Counted from the stretch's first letter, positions 33,840-42,541 are shown. The stretch is 53,124 nucleotides of DNA from Ramlibacter sp. (GCA_014376765.1 JACMQX010000201.1:1-53124), one strand, 5' to 3'. Notes: generated by a model not told the origin, from the letters alone. Numbers and translations: made by a program.

Positions 33840-35289
33840 GTGTGTCTCCTGTTGTGTTGATGGATTGATTGATGTGCCCGCCCGCGACGTGTTTGCCCGC
33901 GATATGTTCACTCGCGCGCAGGCCGGTGACGCCTGCCTTGATGAGCCCGCCGACATAGCCAGACCGCGGTCCGCCTTCAAGCCCGCCGGTCGCAGCGCCA
34001 GCCGCATAGAGTCCCGCGATCGGACTGCCGTTCGTGTCTAGCACCCGCGAGTCACCGTCGATGCGGATGCCGCCCATCGTGTAGGTAATGCCCGGCACGA
34101 TCGGCAACGCATGAAAAGGCCCCGTCCTGATGGGCCATGCCGCAGATTTGGGCTCGCTGCGTGGTGGCCAAAGGCGCGCAAGATCATTGGCGGCGATCGC
34201 AGCGTTGTAGCTTTCGACTTCAGCCGCTAGCGCATGCTGCGGCAGGCCGCTGATGGCCGCAAGCTCACTCAGCGTCGAGGCGCTGTACAGCTTGCCACCG
34301 GCGTCGGTCATGTACGGATTGGCCGACATCGCACGCAGGCGGCCGGGGCCGTTCCAGGTGGCGTCGTCGAAGATCACGAAGGTCGATGCGGGGTCTGGCA
34401 GCTTTGCGATCTGGTTCGCGAGGTAGACGCCGCCGATTCCTTCATCTGCAATCCGGTGGCCGTCGCTGCCCACGACGATGGAAGATCGTGCCAGGTCATC
34501 CGCCCAGGGAAATGGCCAGAGCGCGTCGTTGTCGAGCGATGTGCGCGACAGCAGGTGACCATAGAAATGACCGATGCCGATCGAACAGGCCCCGACAGCG
34601 CGTGCCATTGACAGGGCGTCACCCATGCCGGTTTGCGCATTGCGCTGCTTGAGGTGCGCAGGCTGCGGCGTGATGTGTTCGCAGAGCAGCGAATGGCTTG
34701 CCTGGAAACCACCGTCGGCGACGACGACGGCGCCCGCATCGACGCTAAATGAAGTTCCGCCGGCTGCCTCGCCTTCGAGCCCGGTGCATCTGCCGTCCTG
34801 CATGGCGAGCCGTGTGGCGCGATGCCCGCGCAAGACGCGGCCGTCATGTTTGCCGAGCCGCGCCTCCAGCGTGAGCAGCATGACATCGCCCGCGCGGCCC
34901 TTCCACTGCCTGCCGAATTGCGGCAATGCGGGAGGTGCGAGCGTGAAGTCCTGCCACGGCTCACGGCCCGACTTCATGAAGCGGATGCCTTGCAACTGAA
35001 GCCAGCGGACGAGGCGCAGCGCGTCTTCAGAAACGGCGTCGACCAGCGCAGGTTCGGCCGTGCCGCCGGTTGCGTTGCGGATGCGCTCCGCGATCAACGC
35101 AGGAGGATCGACCAGGCCGTGCAAAGCCACGTGGAAGATGCCGCCGGTGAGCCTTGAGTTGCAGATGTGTTGTGCGTCGGTGAGCTTCTCGAACACCAGA
35201 ACCGACAGCCCCTGTTCCGCGGCCCTGACGGCAGCCGCAAAGCCGGCAAGGCCCGCGCCCATGACGGCGAGGTCACATCGGTAGCGCAT
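33811..35289 (-). CDS. FAD-dependent oxidoreductase (fumarate reductase/succinate dehydrogenase flavoprotein-like)
   Basis: A 492-residue flavoprotein. The dinucleotide motif is DLAVMGAGLAGFAAAVRAAE, with Glu in LVFEKL at the end of beta-2. The capping domain and the C-terminal GLYAAGAATGGLEGGPRSGY, which binds FAD, follow 3-ketosteroid dehydrogenase/fumarate reductase relatives. It may dehydrogenate or reduce a C-C double bond of a carboxylic acid. The ATG at 35289 is used; a GTG at 35295 would add two residues. Its last 29 bases overlap the PcaC-like gene, so the two are coupled. Confidence 0.88.
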   Translation of the reverse strand: MRYRCDLAVMGAGLAGFAAAVRAAEQGLSVLVFEKLTDAQHICNSRLTGGIFHVALHGLVDPPALIAERIRNATGGTAEPALVDAVSEDALRLVRWLQLQGIRFMKSGREPWQDFTLAPPALPQFGRQWKGRAGDVMLLTLEARLGKHDGRVLRGHRATRLAMQDGRCTGLEGEAAGGTSFSVDAGAVVVADGGFQASHSLLCEHITPQPAHLKQRNAQTGMGDALSMARAVGACSIGIGHFYGHLLSRTSLDNDALWPFPWADDLARSSIVVGSDGHRIADEGIGGVYLANQIAKLPDPASTFVIFDDATWNGPGRLRAMSANPYMTDAGGKLYSASTLSELAAISGLPQHALAAEVESYNAAIAANDLARLWPPRSEPKSAAWPIRTGPFHALPIVPGITYTMGGIRIDGDSRVLDTNGSPIAGLYAAGAATGGLEGGPRSGYVGGLIKAGVTGLRASEHIAGKHVAGGHINQSINTTGDTHGRSRQATV

Positions 35290-35307
35290 GGTCACGGGTG
35301 GGGCCCA

Positions 35308-35535
35308 TCAGCGCGGCAGCAAGGTTTCGGCCACGAGGTCGACGACCTCTGCCGCCAGCCGGGTTCCGCCCCAAATGAGCACGGTCACGGCGATGACCGC
35401 CGCCGCCCCGGTGGCCGTACCAAAGCAGCCAGCTGCAAGGCCGGCGGCAAGGGAAAGCACTGCCGCGACCCACGGAAACAGCCACCCCCAACGCACGACA
35501 AAGCGGATCGCAATGAATCGACCAGGATTTTCCAT
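35308..35535 (-). CDS. Small two-span membrane protein
   Basis: A 75-residue protein. Two hydrophobic spans (FPWVAAVLSLAAGLAAGCFG and AAAVIAVTVLIWGG) are joined by a short turn; the N-terminus carries Arg residues and the C-terminus VVDLVAETLLPR. It stops 18 bases before the flavoprotein start and is the first gene of that three-gene operon. It looks like a small membrane anchor or a TctB-like fragment, but is too short to be TctB (about 150 residues). No function assigned. Confidence 0.6.
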   Translation of the reverse strand: MENPGRFIAIRFVVRWGWLFPWVAAVLSLAAGLAAGCFGTATGAAAVIAVTVLIWGGTRLAAEVVDLVAETLLPR

Positions 35536-35568
35536 AAATGAAATTTAAATTAGAAAAATGAATTTCTC

Positions 35569-35586
35569 ATTGGTGTATTCACCAAT
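35569..35586. promoter_or_regulatory. Inverted repeat in the divergent promoter region before the Bug gene
   Basis: ATTGGTG and CACCAAT form perfect 7-base arms around TATT. An AATTTAAATT palindrome lies just left at 35542-35551. The whole gap 35536-35684 is A/T-rich and separates divergent operons. The TTGGT/ACCAA arms are of the kind bound by GntR-family regulators; no such regulator is in the window. Confidence 0.45.
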
Positions 35587-35684
35587 TCCTATTGTTTATC
35601 CTGGAAATATAAATATGAAATTACCTTGTGATTATTAGAATAGAAAGTCCAGGTCGCCCCTTCAAGTCGTATCAGGAGACAAAC

Positions 35685-36683
35685 ATGCTCGCTTCCAGCC
35701 TGGAATCCACCACGCGCCGCCGCCTTCTCGGCGTGGCGCTCGCCTCTGCCGCAGCCGCTTTGGCACCATCCATTGCCATTGCGCAGGCCTGGCCCCAAAA
35801 GCCGATCAAACTCATCGTGCCGTTTGCCCCCGGCAGCGCGACGGACACTGTCGGCCGCATGTTCGGCCAGAAGATGTCCGAGATACTCGGCCAGCCAATC
35901 GTGGTCGACAACAAGGCAGGCGCGGTCGGCACCATCGGTGCGGACTTCGTCGCCAAGTCACCGGCCGACGGCTATACGCTGCTGGTCGGAACGAACAGCA
36001 CCAACGCGGCAGTGCGGTCGATCTCGAAGGTTGTGCCTTATGACCCGGCCGCAGACTTCACGCCGATCTCGTTCCTGGGTGTGCTGCCACAGGTGCTGAT
36101 CGTCAACAACGATTTGCCCGCGAAGACCATGCAGGAGTTCCTGGCCTATGCGCGTGCCAATCCCGGCAAGCTGAACTACTCATGGACCAGCACGGTGACG
36201 CGCGTCGCGACCGAAATGCTGGCCAGCGGCAGCAAGGTTCAGTTCTACAACGTGCCCTACAAGACCGGCGCCGCCGCCATCACCGACGTGATCAGCGGGC
36301 AGGTGCAGTTCACCATCGTCGACACCATCGTCGCGCTGCCGCAGATCACCGGCGGCAAGGTTCGCGCCCTGGCTGTGACGTCACCCGGGCGAATCGCACA
36401 ACTGCCCAACGTGCCGACGGTGGCCGAGTCGGCCAACCTGCCGGGCTATGAACTGATGGGCATCTTCGCGGCGTTCGGGCCTGCCAACCTTCCGCCCGAT
36501 GTACTGGCCAAACTCAACGCAGCCGTGGTGAAGGCCGGCGCCGATCCGGACCTGCGGGCCAGACTCGCCGCGACCGGGCTCGATGCGCAAACGACTACGT
36601 CCGAACAGCTCCGCCAGCGCTTTGCGCAGGAGACGGTGAAGTGGACCAAGGTCTCGCAAGAGGCAAAGATCGAAGCGCAATGA
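35685..36683 (+). CDS. Bug/TctC-family substrate-binding protein
   Basis: A 332-residue receptor, the fifth in the window and not close to the tandem three. The signal peptide has twin Arg (TTRRRLLGVALASAAAALA) and ends at IAIAQA; whether it is Tat-exported is uncertain. Motifs are IKLIVPFAPGSATDTVGRMF, KSPADGYTLLVG and YNVPYKTGAAAITDVISG. AGGAGA (35674-35679) precedes the ATG at 35685; an earlier in-frame start has no support. It is followed after 10 bases by an EthD-like gene. Confidence 0.93.
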   Translation: MLASSLESTTRRRLLGVALASAAAALAPSIAIAQAWPQKPIKLIVPFAPGSATDTVGRMFGQKMSEILGQPIVVDNKAGAVGTIGADFVAKSPADGYTLLVGTNSTNAAVRSISKVVPYDPAADFTPISFLGVLPQVLIVNNDLPAKTMQEFLAYARANPGKLNYSWTSTVTRVATEMLASGSKVQFYNVPYKTGAAAITDVISGQVQFTIVDTIVALPQITGGKVRALAVTSPGRIAQLPNVPTVAESANLPGYELMGIFAAFGPANLPPDVLAKLNAAVVKAGADPDLRARLAATGLDAQTTTSEQLRQRFAQETVKWTKVSQEAKIEAQ

Positions 36684-36693
36684 GGACCACGGC

Positions 36694-37338
36694 ATGAGCA
36701 TGGCGAACGAAGGCCACGGCCTGCTGCTGGCGTCGATGGAGCCGCCCGCCGGGCTGGAAGAAGAGTTCCAGGACTGGTATGACAACGAGCACGTGCCCGA
36801 ACGCACCGGCATCGAAGGTGTGCTGAGTGGCGTGCGGCTGGTGTGCGTTGAAGGCTGGCCGAGGTATGTTGCGCTGTATGACCTGAAGACTGTGTCCGTG
36901 CTGGACAGCGAGGGCTATCGCGCGGTATCGGGCGACAATTTCTCACCCTGGTCAAAACGGATTTTGTCGAAGGTGCGCGGGCAGTATCGCGCGGCCGGAG
37001 TGCAGGTTTATCCGGGTGACGCGGTGAGTGGGCGGTTTGCTTCGATGACGCTGTTGAGGTATCGGGCTGTTGACCCGGCGCGTGAGGGCGAACTCATCGA
37101 GGCAGCGCTTGCGGCGGCGGCCGGGCGTGATGAGCGGCAAGCAGGTACGGTCCGCGTTTATCGGGTTGGCGATCATGGGCAGACCGACTACCTCGTGATG
37201 ATCGATTGGAGTCATGGGCCGGCAGTTGCGGCGAAGGTCGTGCCGCCTCCGGCGTTCGCTGCTTTGCTGGATCTGGTGAATACGTATGTGCCGTACTGGA
37301 AGCATGGGCATCTACCGGGGGTTTACAGCAAGGCGTGA
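36694..37338 (+). CDS. EthD/dimeric alpha-beta-barrel-like protein
   Basis: A 214-residue protein. FQDWYDNEHVPERTGIEGVL near residue 25 is the DWYDxEHxP signature of ferredoxin-like dimeric alpha-beta-barrel (EthD-type) proteins. The second half (FASMTLLRYRAVDPAREGEL to the end) looks like a second, weaker copy of the fold. Such proteins act as small monooxygenase-like, isomerase or accessory proteins in catabolic clusters. The function is unknown. It is in one transcript with the Bug gene before it. Confidence 0.7.
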   Translation: MSMANEGHGLLLASMEPPAGLEEEFQDWYDNEHVPERTGIEGVLSGVRLVCVEGWPRYVALYDLKTVSVLDSEGYRAVSGDNFSPWSKRILSKVRGQYRAAGVQVYPGDAVSGRFASMTLLRYRAVDPAREGELIEAALAAAAGRDERQAGTVRVYRVGDHGQTDYLVMIDWSHGPAVAAKVVPPPAFAALLDLVNTYVPYWKHGHLPGVYSKA

Positions 37339-37417
37339 GTTTTGCGCGCGACTGTCATCGCGGACTTGCTCCGCAATCCATCGTGCCGCGAGGTTGAACT
37401 GTTGCAGGGAGCCATGG

Positions 37418-37438
37418 ATCCCGGATCAAGTCCGGGAT
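37418..37438. repeat. REP-like hairpin repeat
   Basis: ATCCCGGA and TCCGGGAT form a perfect 8-bp stem around TCAAG, flanked by TGG and GACA. It is the same unit as the two at 40669-40749 and lies between two convergent EthD-like genes, where it could serve as a bidirectional terminator or RNA-end protector. Confidence 0.75.
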
Positions 37439-37449
37439 GACATGCAGTT

Positions 37450-38115
37450 TCACGCGAGCTTGTACAGGACGCGGTAGTCGCCTTTGAACCACCCATTGGC
37501 CGAAAGGCGCTCGCGCCATGCGGTGGCGCGGGCTGCCTCGCGCTCTGGTGAAGCTATCGCGCTGACGTCGGCCAGGTCGTGCAGGGCCATGTGGGTCCAG
37601 CCTTGCGGATGCGTGCCGGGCAGGCGGAAACGACGGCAGCCGAGCCAGGCCTTGCAGCCCAAGAGGATCGGCATGTGCTCGTCGTCATACCAGTGGTCGA
37701 ATTCGTATTCGCCTTCGGGCGGCACGGCGAAGAAGACAGGGTAGGCAATCGGTGCGCGGCCGGGCTGCCCGGTCTCATTCGCGTCGGGGCGGCGGTGGAC
37801 CGTGGAGGGAACGGCGATGAAGCGCTCGAGCCAGTCGACAGTTTCCGGTGGTTCGACGGACAGCCGCAATGCGGCCTGTGCGTCATCCGAAGGCGCAAGT
37901 TCAAAGATGGAAATCATGCTGCCGCGCACAGCGCTTACGTAGCGTGCTTCCTTGCCTGAACGCAATGCAGCGCGTAGCGCGGGCATGTGCACATTGCCGT
38001 GCCACGAGTCGAACACGATCCCGCCGCCGCGCTTTGCATGCACGCCGTCGAACAGCACGCGGCCCTCCGGCAGTGCGTCGGCGGCGGGCAGCGGCCCGTC
38101 GGCCTCCCGCGTCAC
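37450..38115 (-). CDS. EthD/dimeric alpha-beta-barrel-like protein
   Basis: A 221-residue protein with a related design to the one at 36694. FDHWYDDEHMPILLGCKAWL in the C-terminal half is the WYDxEHxP signature, and FDSWHGNVHMPALRAALRSG in the N-terminal half seems a degenerate copy (WHGNVHMP). It is probably a two-domain barrel. It is last in a minus-strand operon after the Asp/Glu-racemase-family gene, with a 4-base overlap. The role is unknown; a small acid or lactone may be the ligand. Confidence 0.7.
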   Translation of the reverse strand: MTREADGPLPAADALPEGRVLFDGVHAKRGGGIVFDSWHGNVHMPALRAALRSGKEARYVSAVRGSMISIFELAPSDDAQAALRLSVEPPETVDWLERFIAVPSTVHRRPDANETGQPGRAPIAYPVFFAVPPEGEYEFDHWYDDEHMPILLGCKAWLGCRRFRLPGTHPQGWTHMALHDLADVSAIASPEREAARATAWRERLSANGWFKGDYRVLYKLA

Positions 38116-38798
38116 ACGCGCTCCAGCAACGCCTCGCCAGCGTAATGCGCAGTGGCATGAATCGATGAACCGACCGGCCGCCCGAACCCGGCTTCGAGCG
38201 CTTCACGCGCACCAGCCGTGGGCAATTGAGAGCAGGCAATGAACATGCCGTCGCAATCAGCGGTCATCAGGCCCCGCGCGCCGGCCATGACCTGTTGCGC
38301 AGTGATGCGGCCGAGTTCTTCCGTGGTGGTGGCGCCCAGGCTGTGCCGCACCTTCACACCAACGCCGAATGCGGCGAGGAAAGCAACCAGGCGCAGGTTC
38401 ACCTCTTCGCTGTAGGGCGTGAGCAGCGCGATCTGCTTCAGCCCCTGGTCGGCTATCCACCGTGCCGTCGACGTTGCCGTGGTGACGACCGGCCGGCCCG
38501 TGCGCTGCGCCAGGGTGCGCGCAATCGCCGCGTCCTGCTCCGGCCCCGCGAGGATGCCGGCTGCAGTGCAGCCATAGACCACGACGTCCACCGGCCGCTG
38601 CACATATGCGCCGGCCAGTTCGACAGCACTGGCCACGTACGCCGGAATGTCTTTCGGCGTGAGCAGGCCTGGCGGCCGCGGGATTCTGATCACGTCGCAG
38701 TCGGCGGGGCCGGGCATCCAGCCAGGAAGCTCATGCTCCATGGTGGTGTTGTTCGCCGGCACCATGAGCCCGACGCGGGCAGAAGCTTGGGTTGGCAT
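38112..38798 (-). CDS. Asp/Glu racemase superfamily protein (maleate isomerase/arylmalonate decarboxylase-like)
   Basis: A 228-residue two-domain protein. It starts with RVGLMVPANNTTMEHELPGW, the substrate-carboxylate-binding segment of maleate cis-trans isomerases, and has two active-site Cys: Cys77 in VVYGCTAAG and Cys189 in FIACSQLPT. Both are needed in maleate isomerase; arylmalonate decarboxylase has only one, so isomerisation or racemisation of a dicarboxylate is the better guess. AAGGAGACA precedes the ATG. Confidence 0.88.
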   Translation of the reverse strand: MPTQASARVGLMVPANNTTMEHELPGWMPGPADCDVIRIPRPPGLLTPKDIPAYVASAVELAGAYVQRPVDVVVYGCTAAGILAGPEQDAAIARTLAQRTGRPVVTTATSTARWIADQGLKQIALLTPYSEEVNLRLVAFLAAFGVGVKVRHSLGATTTEELGRITAQQVMAGARGLMTADCDGMFIACSQLPTAGAREALEAGFGRPVGSSIHATAHYAGEALLERV

Positions 38799-38846
38799 TT
38801 TTGTCTCCTTCTTCGTTCACCGGTGCTGGTCTGGGCTGATCTGAAC

Positions 38847-40655
38847 TTACACCGAAGCGGCCCAAGCCGCAGCGGCATAAACACGGGTTGTCATCGTCGC
38901 TGCGTCCCACGCGTCTTCTATCAATGCGGGCGGCCGGTCGGGTGCGGGCACACCCTGCAGGCGCCCCCTGATGCGGATGGCTTCAGGCCCGATGCTTTCG
39001 TCGGCCTTGCCGATCTGCACGCCGAGCCGCTGGAGGCCTTCACGGCCGAGTGCGCGAAAGCCGGGATGCGCGTCCCATCCCAGTTGCCCTTTCACCGAGA
39101 GCAGGCGCACACACGCGCCTGCTGCAGCCAGTTCGAGCGCCGTATCGATCGAAGCGAGGTCGTCGCCCACTACAACATAAAAGGCTCGCGGATCCGGCAC
39201 ATGCGTGCCGTCGAGAATGCGATAGACGCTCAGGCCCTGGTCCGCAAGCGTGTCGGGAGACAGCGGCTCCATGGCTTCAACGGACACCAGCCTGCGGTCC
39301 GCCGCCACCGACGCACGCAACGGTTTGCGCCGCACTCCTGCGGCCTCTGCCCGCCACAACGCGGCCGCCACCGGCACCGAGAGTTCAGCCTGGTCCGGCA
39401 CTGCGGCACGTTGCGCCAACATGCCGCCCAGGGCAGCCTCTTCGCAATGCAGTTCCACGTCGGCGCCGCGTGCGGCCGCGACCCACGCTGCCGTCAGTGC
39501 AGGCAGGCCACCACCGCGGATGGCGAGTTTTGCACGCGTAGGCATGGCCAGTTCCCCGGCAAAAGCTGCATCACGGCCCACGGCAGGATTGACCGGGCAG
39601 ATCGTCTCGGGCCGCGCAGAGCGCCCGAGGCACACGTTGCAGAACATGCAGGCGACAACCGGCCCCGGTTTGCGACCGGTTGCGCGCGCGGGAATCCAGG
39701 CGTCGGCAATCGCGGCGCGGCCGAAGAGGGGCACGTCACACAAGTCATCAGCCAGCGCCTGTTCGGCTTCATCGACATTGCGGATGCGGCCGACGCCAAG
39801 CACCGTGACACTGCGCGGCAACTCGCGGCGCATCTGCCCCGACAGCGGCAGCCACTTGCCTGCCACGTCGCCAGAGACCATTGACAGTGCATTGAAGGAT
39901 TCATAAACACCGGCCGACACCGAGATGGCGTCGACACCATCGGCGGCAAGCACATGTGCAATGCGGATCGAGTCCTCGATGTGATTGCCGCCTTCGACCA
40001 GTTCGTCGGCCGACAGGCGCACGCACAGCGGCAGGCTTGTCCTTGCGCGGATTGCAGAGATGATCTCGCGCACAAAGCGCATGCGTTTGTCTGCGCTGCC
40101 ACCCCAGGCGTCGTCACGATGGTTCGCATAAGCAGACAGGAACTCCCCTATCAGGTAGCCGTGCGCGCCGTGCAGTTCGATGCCGTCATAACCTGCCTCG
40201 GCCACACGCGCTGCGGCATCGGCAAACGAGGCGATCAGCGCACGGATTTCTTCATCAGCCAGCGCTCGCGGCACGACGCGATTGATGGGGCATGCAATGG
40301 CAGAGGGCGCGACCAGCGTGCCGCCGGTGAATTCGGGCCGTGACTGCCGGCCGCAATGCGACAGCTGCGCAAACACACGCGTGCCATGCGCCTGCAGCGC
40401 CTGCGCAAGGAGGCACAGCCCGGGCACGAGCGCGTCGCTGTCCGCCATGAGCATGCGTGGCATGACGCGCCCCGAAGCATGCACGCCCATGTTCTCGGTA
40501 AAGACAAGGCCGAAACCGCCGCGCGCGCGTTCCTCGAGGTAGTCGATGAGTTCCTGCGTGACCTCACCCGCCGGCCCGGCGTAGTTGGTCGTCATCGGCG
40601 CCATGGCGAACCGGTTGGCAATATGCGCACTGCCGATCGAAAGCGAAGAAAGCAT
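38847..40655 (-). CDS. NADH:flavin oxidoreductase / 2,4-dienoyl-CoA reductase-like (OYE family)
   Basis: A 602-residue FadH-type protein. The FMN TIM barrel (1-325) has FAQLSHCGRQS and ELHGAHGYLIGEFLS. A 4Fe-4S site is formed by Cys336, Cys339, Cys342 and Cys353 (CMFCNVCLGR, ICPVNP). The C-terminal FAD/NAD part is degenerate: the usual GxGxxG is GGGLPA and the second nucleotide loop (VVVGDDLAS) is weak. ATG 40655 is chosen because an earlier ATG at 40724 would translate the REP repeat. Substrate: an enone or dienoyl-CoA. Confidence 0.9.
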   Translation of the reverse strand: MLSSLSIGSAHIANRFAMAPMTTNYAGPAGEVTQELIDYLEERARGGFGLVFTENMGVHASGRVMPRMLMADSDALVPGLCLLAQALQAHGTRVFAQLSHCGRQSRPEFTGGTLVAPSAIACPINRVVPRALADEEIRALIASFADAAARVAEAGYDGIELHGAHGYLIGEFLSAYANHRDDAWGGSADKRMRFVREIISAIRARTSLPLCVRLSADELVEGGNHIEDSIRIAHVLAADGVDAISVSAGVYESFNALSMVSGDVAGKWLPLSGQMRRELPRSVTVLGVGRIRNVDEAEQALADDLCDVPLFGRAAIADAWIPARATGRKPGPVVACMFCNVCLGRSARPETICPVNPAVGRDAAFAGELAMPTRAKLAIRGGGLPALTAAWVAAARGADVELHCEEAALGGMLAQRAAVPDQAELSVPVAAALWRAEAAGVRRKPLRASVAADRRLVSVEAMEPLSPDTLADQGLSVYRILDGTHVPDPRAFYVVVGDDLASIDTALELAAAGACVRLLSVKGQLGWDAHPGFRALGREGLQRLGVQIGKADESIGPEAIRIRGRLQGVPAPDRPPALIEDAWDAATMTTRVYAAAAWAASV

Positions 40656-40668
40656 GCGCACAACTGTC

Positions 40669-40749
40669 ATCCCGGACTCGATCCGGGATCCATGGTGCCC
40701 TGAAGCTGCGTCATTCCGCGCCACGATGGATCCCGGGTCAAGCCCGGGA
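40669..40749. repeat. Pair of REP-like hairpins
   Basis: Two stem-loops occupy most of the 103-base gap between a crotonase stop and the OYE gene. The first (40669-40689) has arms ATCCCGGA / TCCGGGAT; the second (40731-40749) has TCCCGGG / CCCGGGA around TCAAG. They match the unit at 37418 and face each other, as in bacterial interspersed mosaic elements. They sit inside an apparent operon and may tune expression of the downstream genes. Confidence 0.75.
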
Positions 40750-40758
40750 CGGCATCAT

Positions 40759-41568
40759 TCACTGCCCTTTCCATACCGGCTTGCGCTTTTCGGCGAACGC
40801 TCTCGGGCCTTCCTGTGCGTCTTGGCTTGCATAGACGGGGGCAAAAATTTCCTGTGCACGCGCAAAGCCTGCGACGCTGCCCAGCGCCATGGCCGCGTTC
40901 AGCGCCTGCTTGCCCGCGCGCACCGAAAGCGGCGCGTTGTCGCGAATGCGCCCTGCGAGAAAGCGCGCGCGTTCGCGCACTTTGTCAGGCGTGTTTTCAA
41001 CATGGTTCACGAACCCGAGCGCGTGCAGCCGTTCGATCGGCATCATGTCTCCGGTCAGCACCATCTCCATCAGCACGGGCTGCGCCATCATCCAGAGCAT
41101 GGGCACGGCCCAGGGCGAACCGCGGCCGACCTTCGTTTCTGTAATGCCGCCGGACGTGCCCGCCAGGCCGATGCGCAAGTCACAGTTGAGCGACAGCACC
41201 ATGCCGCCGGCGGTGAAGTGGCCCGTCATCGCCGCAATGATGGGCACACGCACCATGCGCATTCGCTGGTACATCGGGTCGCGCAGCAACTGCAGTATGT
41301 CCTTGCCTGTCTTCTCGCGCATCTCGGCCGCCTCGCGCAGGTCCATGCCGGCGCAAAATGTGCCGCAATCGGTCGAGGTCAGTATGGCCACGTGGATGGA
41401 CGGGTCGGCGTCGAGCTGGTCCCAGATCTCGTACAGCCGCTCGTTGGCCGCAATCGACAGTGCATTGCGCCGCTCCGGGCGATTCAGGACTATCGTGGCA
41501 ATCCCGTCGTCGATGGAGAAGAGCACGGCGTCGCCGCTGGCCTGCATGGGGGTGGCAGTGTTTTCCAT
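40759..41568 (-). CDS. Enoyl-CoA hydratase/isomerase family protein
   Basis: A 269-residue crotonase. IATIVLNRPERRNALSIAAN begins the fold; CGTFCAGMDLREAAEM and GHFTAGGMVLSLNCDLRIGL give the two oxyanion-hole segments; ITETKVGRGSPWAVPMLWMM follows with an acidic residue at a catalytic position. The exact reaction (hydration, isomerisation or retro-Claisen) is not readable. The start is uncertain: ATG 41568 gives a normal N-terminus, while ATG 41604 adds 12 residues and would place the AGGAG inside the coding part. It diverges from the atu-like operon. Confidence 0.88.
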   Translation of the reverse strand: MENTATPMQASGDAVLFSIDDGIATIVLNRPERRNALSIAANERLYEIWDQLDADPSIHVAILTSTDCGTFCAGMDLREAAEMREKTGKDILQLLRDPMYQRMRMVRVPIIAAMTGHFTAGGMVLSLNCDLRIGLAGTSGGITETKVGRGSPWAVPMLWMMAQPVLMEMVLTGDMMPIERLHALGFVNHVENTPDKVRERARFLAGRIRDNAPLSVRAGKQALNAAMALGSVAGFARAQEIFAPVYASQDAQEGPRAFAEKRKPVWKGQ

Positions 41569-41652
41569 GGGGGTATCATAGCCCTTCTCCTGTTCTAATT
41601 CCATTTACAAGTTTTTGTTTTCACAATACATTTGCAGCTATGGTAAGGCGCG

Positions 41653-41681
41653 TTGACAATGAACGCCTGCGTCGATAAAGT
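41653..41681 (+). promoter_or_regulatory. Sigma70 promoter of the atu-like operon
   Basis: TTGACA (41653-41658), a perfect -35, and TAAAGT (41676-41681), a four-of-six -10, are separated by 17 bases. Transcription would start near 41688. AGGAGA (41715-41720) lies 8 bases before the ATG at 41729. A second possible -10, TATAAT at 41702, has no good -35 and would leave too short a leader. Confidence 0.6.
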
Positions 41682-41728
41682 TTTTATTCCAATATCGACA
41701 ATATAATTTTAATCAGGAGACGACCCGG

Positions 41729-42541
41729 ATGCTTGCCGCCGACACGCTGAAAAACAAGGCCGTGATGATCACGGGCGCCGGCACCGGTATCGGCCGCGGT
41801 TTTGCCTTGCGCGCCGCTGCCCTGGGTGCCCGTGTTGCACTTGCCGGGCGCCGCGAGCCACTGCTCGAAGCTGTTGCCGCCGAAGTACGCGCCATGGGCG
41901 GCGACGCACTGGTCTGCCCTGTGGACATCCGCAAGCCCGATGAAGTGCAGGCCCAGGTAGACCGCGTGGTCAGCACCCTCGGCCGGATCGACGTCATGAT
42001 CAATAACGCCGCCGGCAACTTCGTCTCGCGCGCCGAAGACATCTCGCCCAACGGCTGGAACACCGTCATCAACATCGTGCTGAATGGCACGGCGTATTGC
42101 ACCTTTGCGGCCGGCAAGCACATGCTGGCGCAGGGGGGAGGCAAGATCCTCAGCATCTCGGCCGCCTACGCCTGGTACGGCGGCCCCGGCACCGTGCACT
42201 CGGCGGCTGCCAAGGCCGGGGTGATCGCCATGACGCAAACGCTTGCCGTCGAGTGGGGCGACCGCAACGTTCAGGTCAACTGCCTCTGCCCGGGGTTCGT
42301 GGACACCGAGCAGTCGCGCACGGCGCTGTGGCCGTCGGAGGAAGCGCGCGAGTCGATTCTTTCGTCCATCCCCAACCGCCGCTTCGAGACGATTGAAGAG
42401 ACGGTCGAGATCGGCCTCTTCATGTGCTCGCCGATGGCCGACTACATCAACGGTGAAGTGCTGGTGGCCGACGGTGGCCAGTGGTTGAACAAGGGTGTCT
42501 TCAAGCTGCCGGAATCAGGAAAGCGGTTTGCGAAAGTGTGA
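41729..42541 (+). CDS. SDR of the 2,4-dienoyl-CoA reductase (DECR) type
   Basis: A 270-residue SDR: TGAGTGIGRG cofactor site, NAAGNF, then Tyr147 (SAAYAWYG) and Lys162 (SAAAKAG). The 15-residue distance is that of human DECR1 Tyr199/Lys214 and differs from the YxxxK of classical SDRs. GRR after beta-2 favours NADP(H). Such enzymes reduce 2,4-dienoyl-CoA. It is the first gene of the long operon; a position like that of the SDR genes of the Pseudomonas atu cluster suggests work on unsaturated isoprenoid chains. Confidence 0.9.
   Translation: MLAADTLKNKAVMITGAGTGIGRGFALRAAALGARVALAGRREPLLEAVAAEVRAMGGDALVCPVDIRKPDEVQAQVDRVVSTLGRIDVMINNAAGNFVSRAEDISPNGWNTVINIVLNGTAYCTFAAGKHMLAQGGGKILSISAAYAWYGGPGTVHSAAAKAGVIAMTQTLAVEWGDRNVQVNCLCPGFVDTEQSRTALWPSEEARESILSSIPNRRFETIEETVEIGLFMCSPMADYINGEVLVADGGQWLNKGVFKLPESGKRFAKV

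Noticed and set aside
38226..39884. Plus-strand ORF of 552 codons
   Set aside because: It lies antisense to the OYE-type and racemase-family genes; long open frames on the opposite strand are common at this G+C content, and the peptide is Arg/His/Cys-rich.
40656..40724. 23-residue N-terminal extension of the OYE-type protein
   Set aside because: The extension is encoded by the REP-like repeat and is not part of the family; the ATG at 40655 fits the known start of the barrel.
41691..41712. TATAAT at 41702 as the main -10 of the atu-like operon
   Set aside because: It has no acceptable -35 at 16-18 bases and would leave a leader too short for the AGGAGA site; the TTGACA promoter upstream is better.
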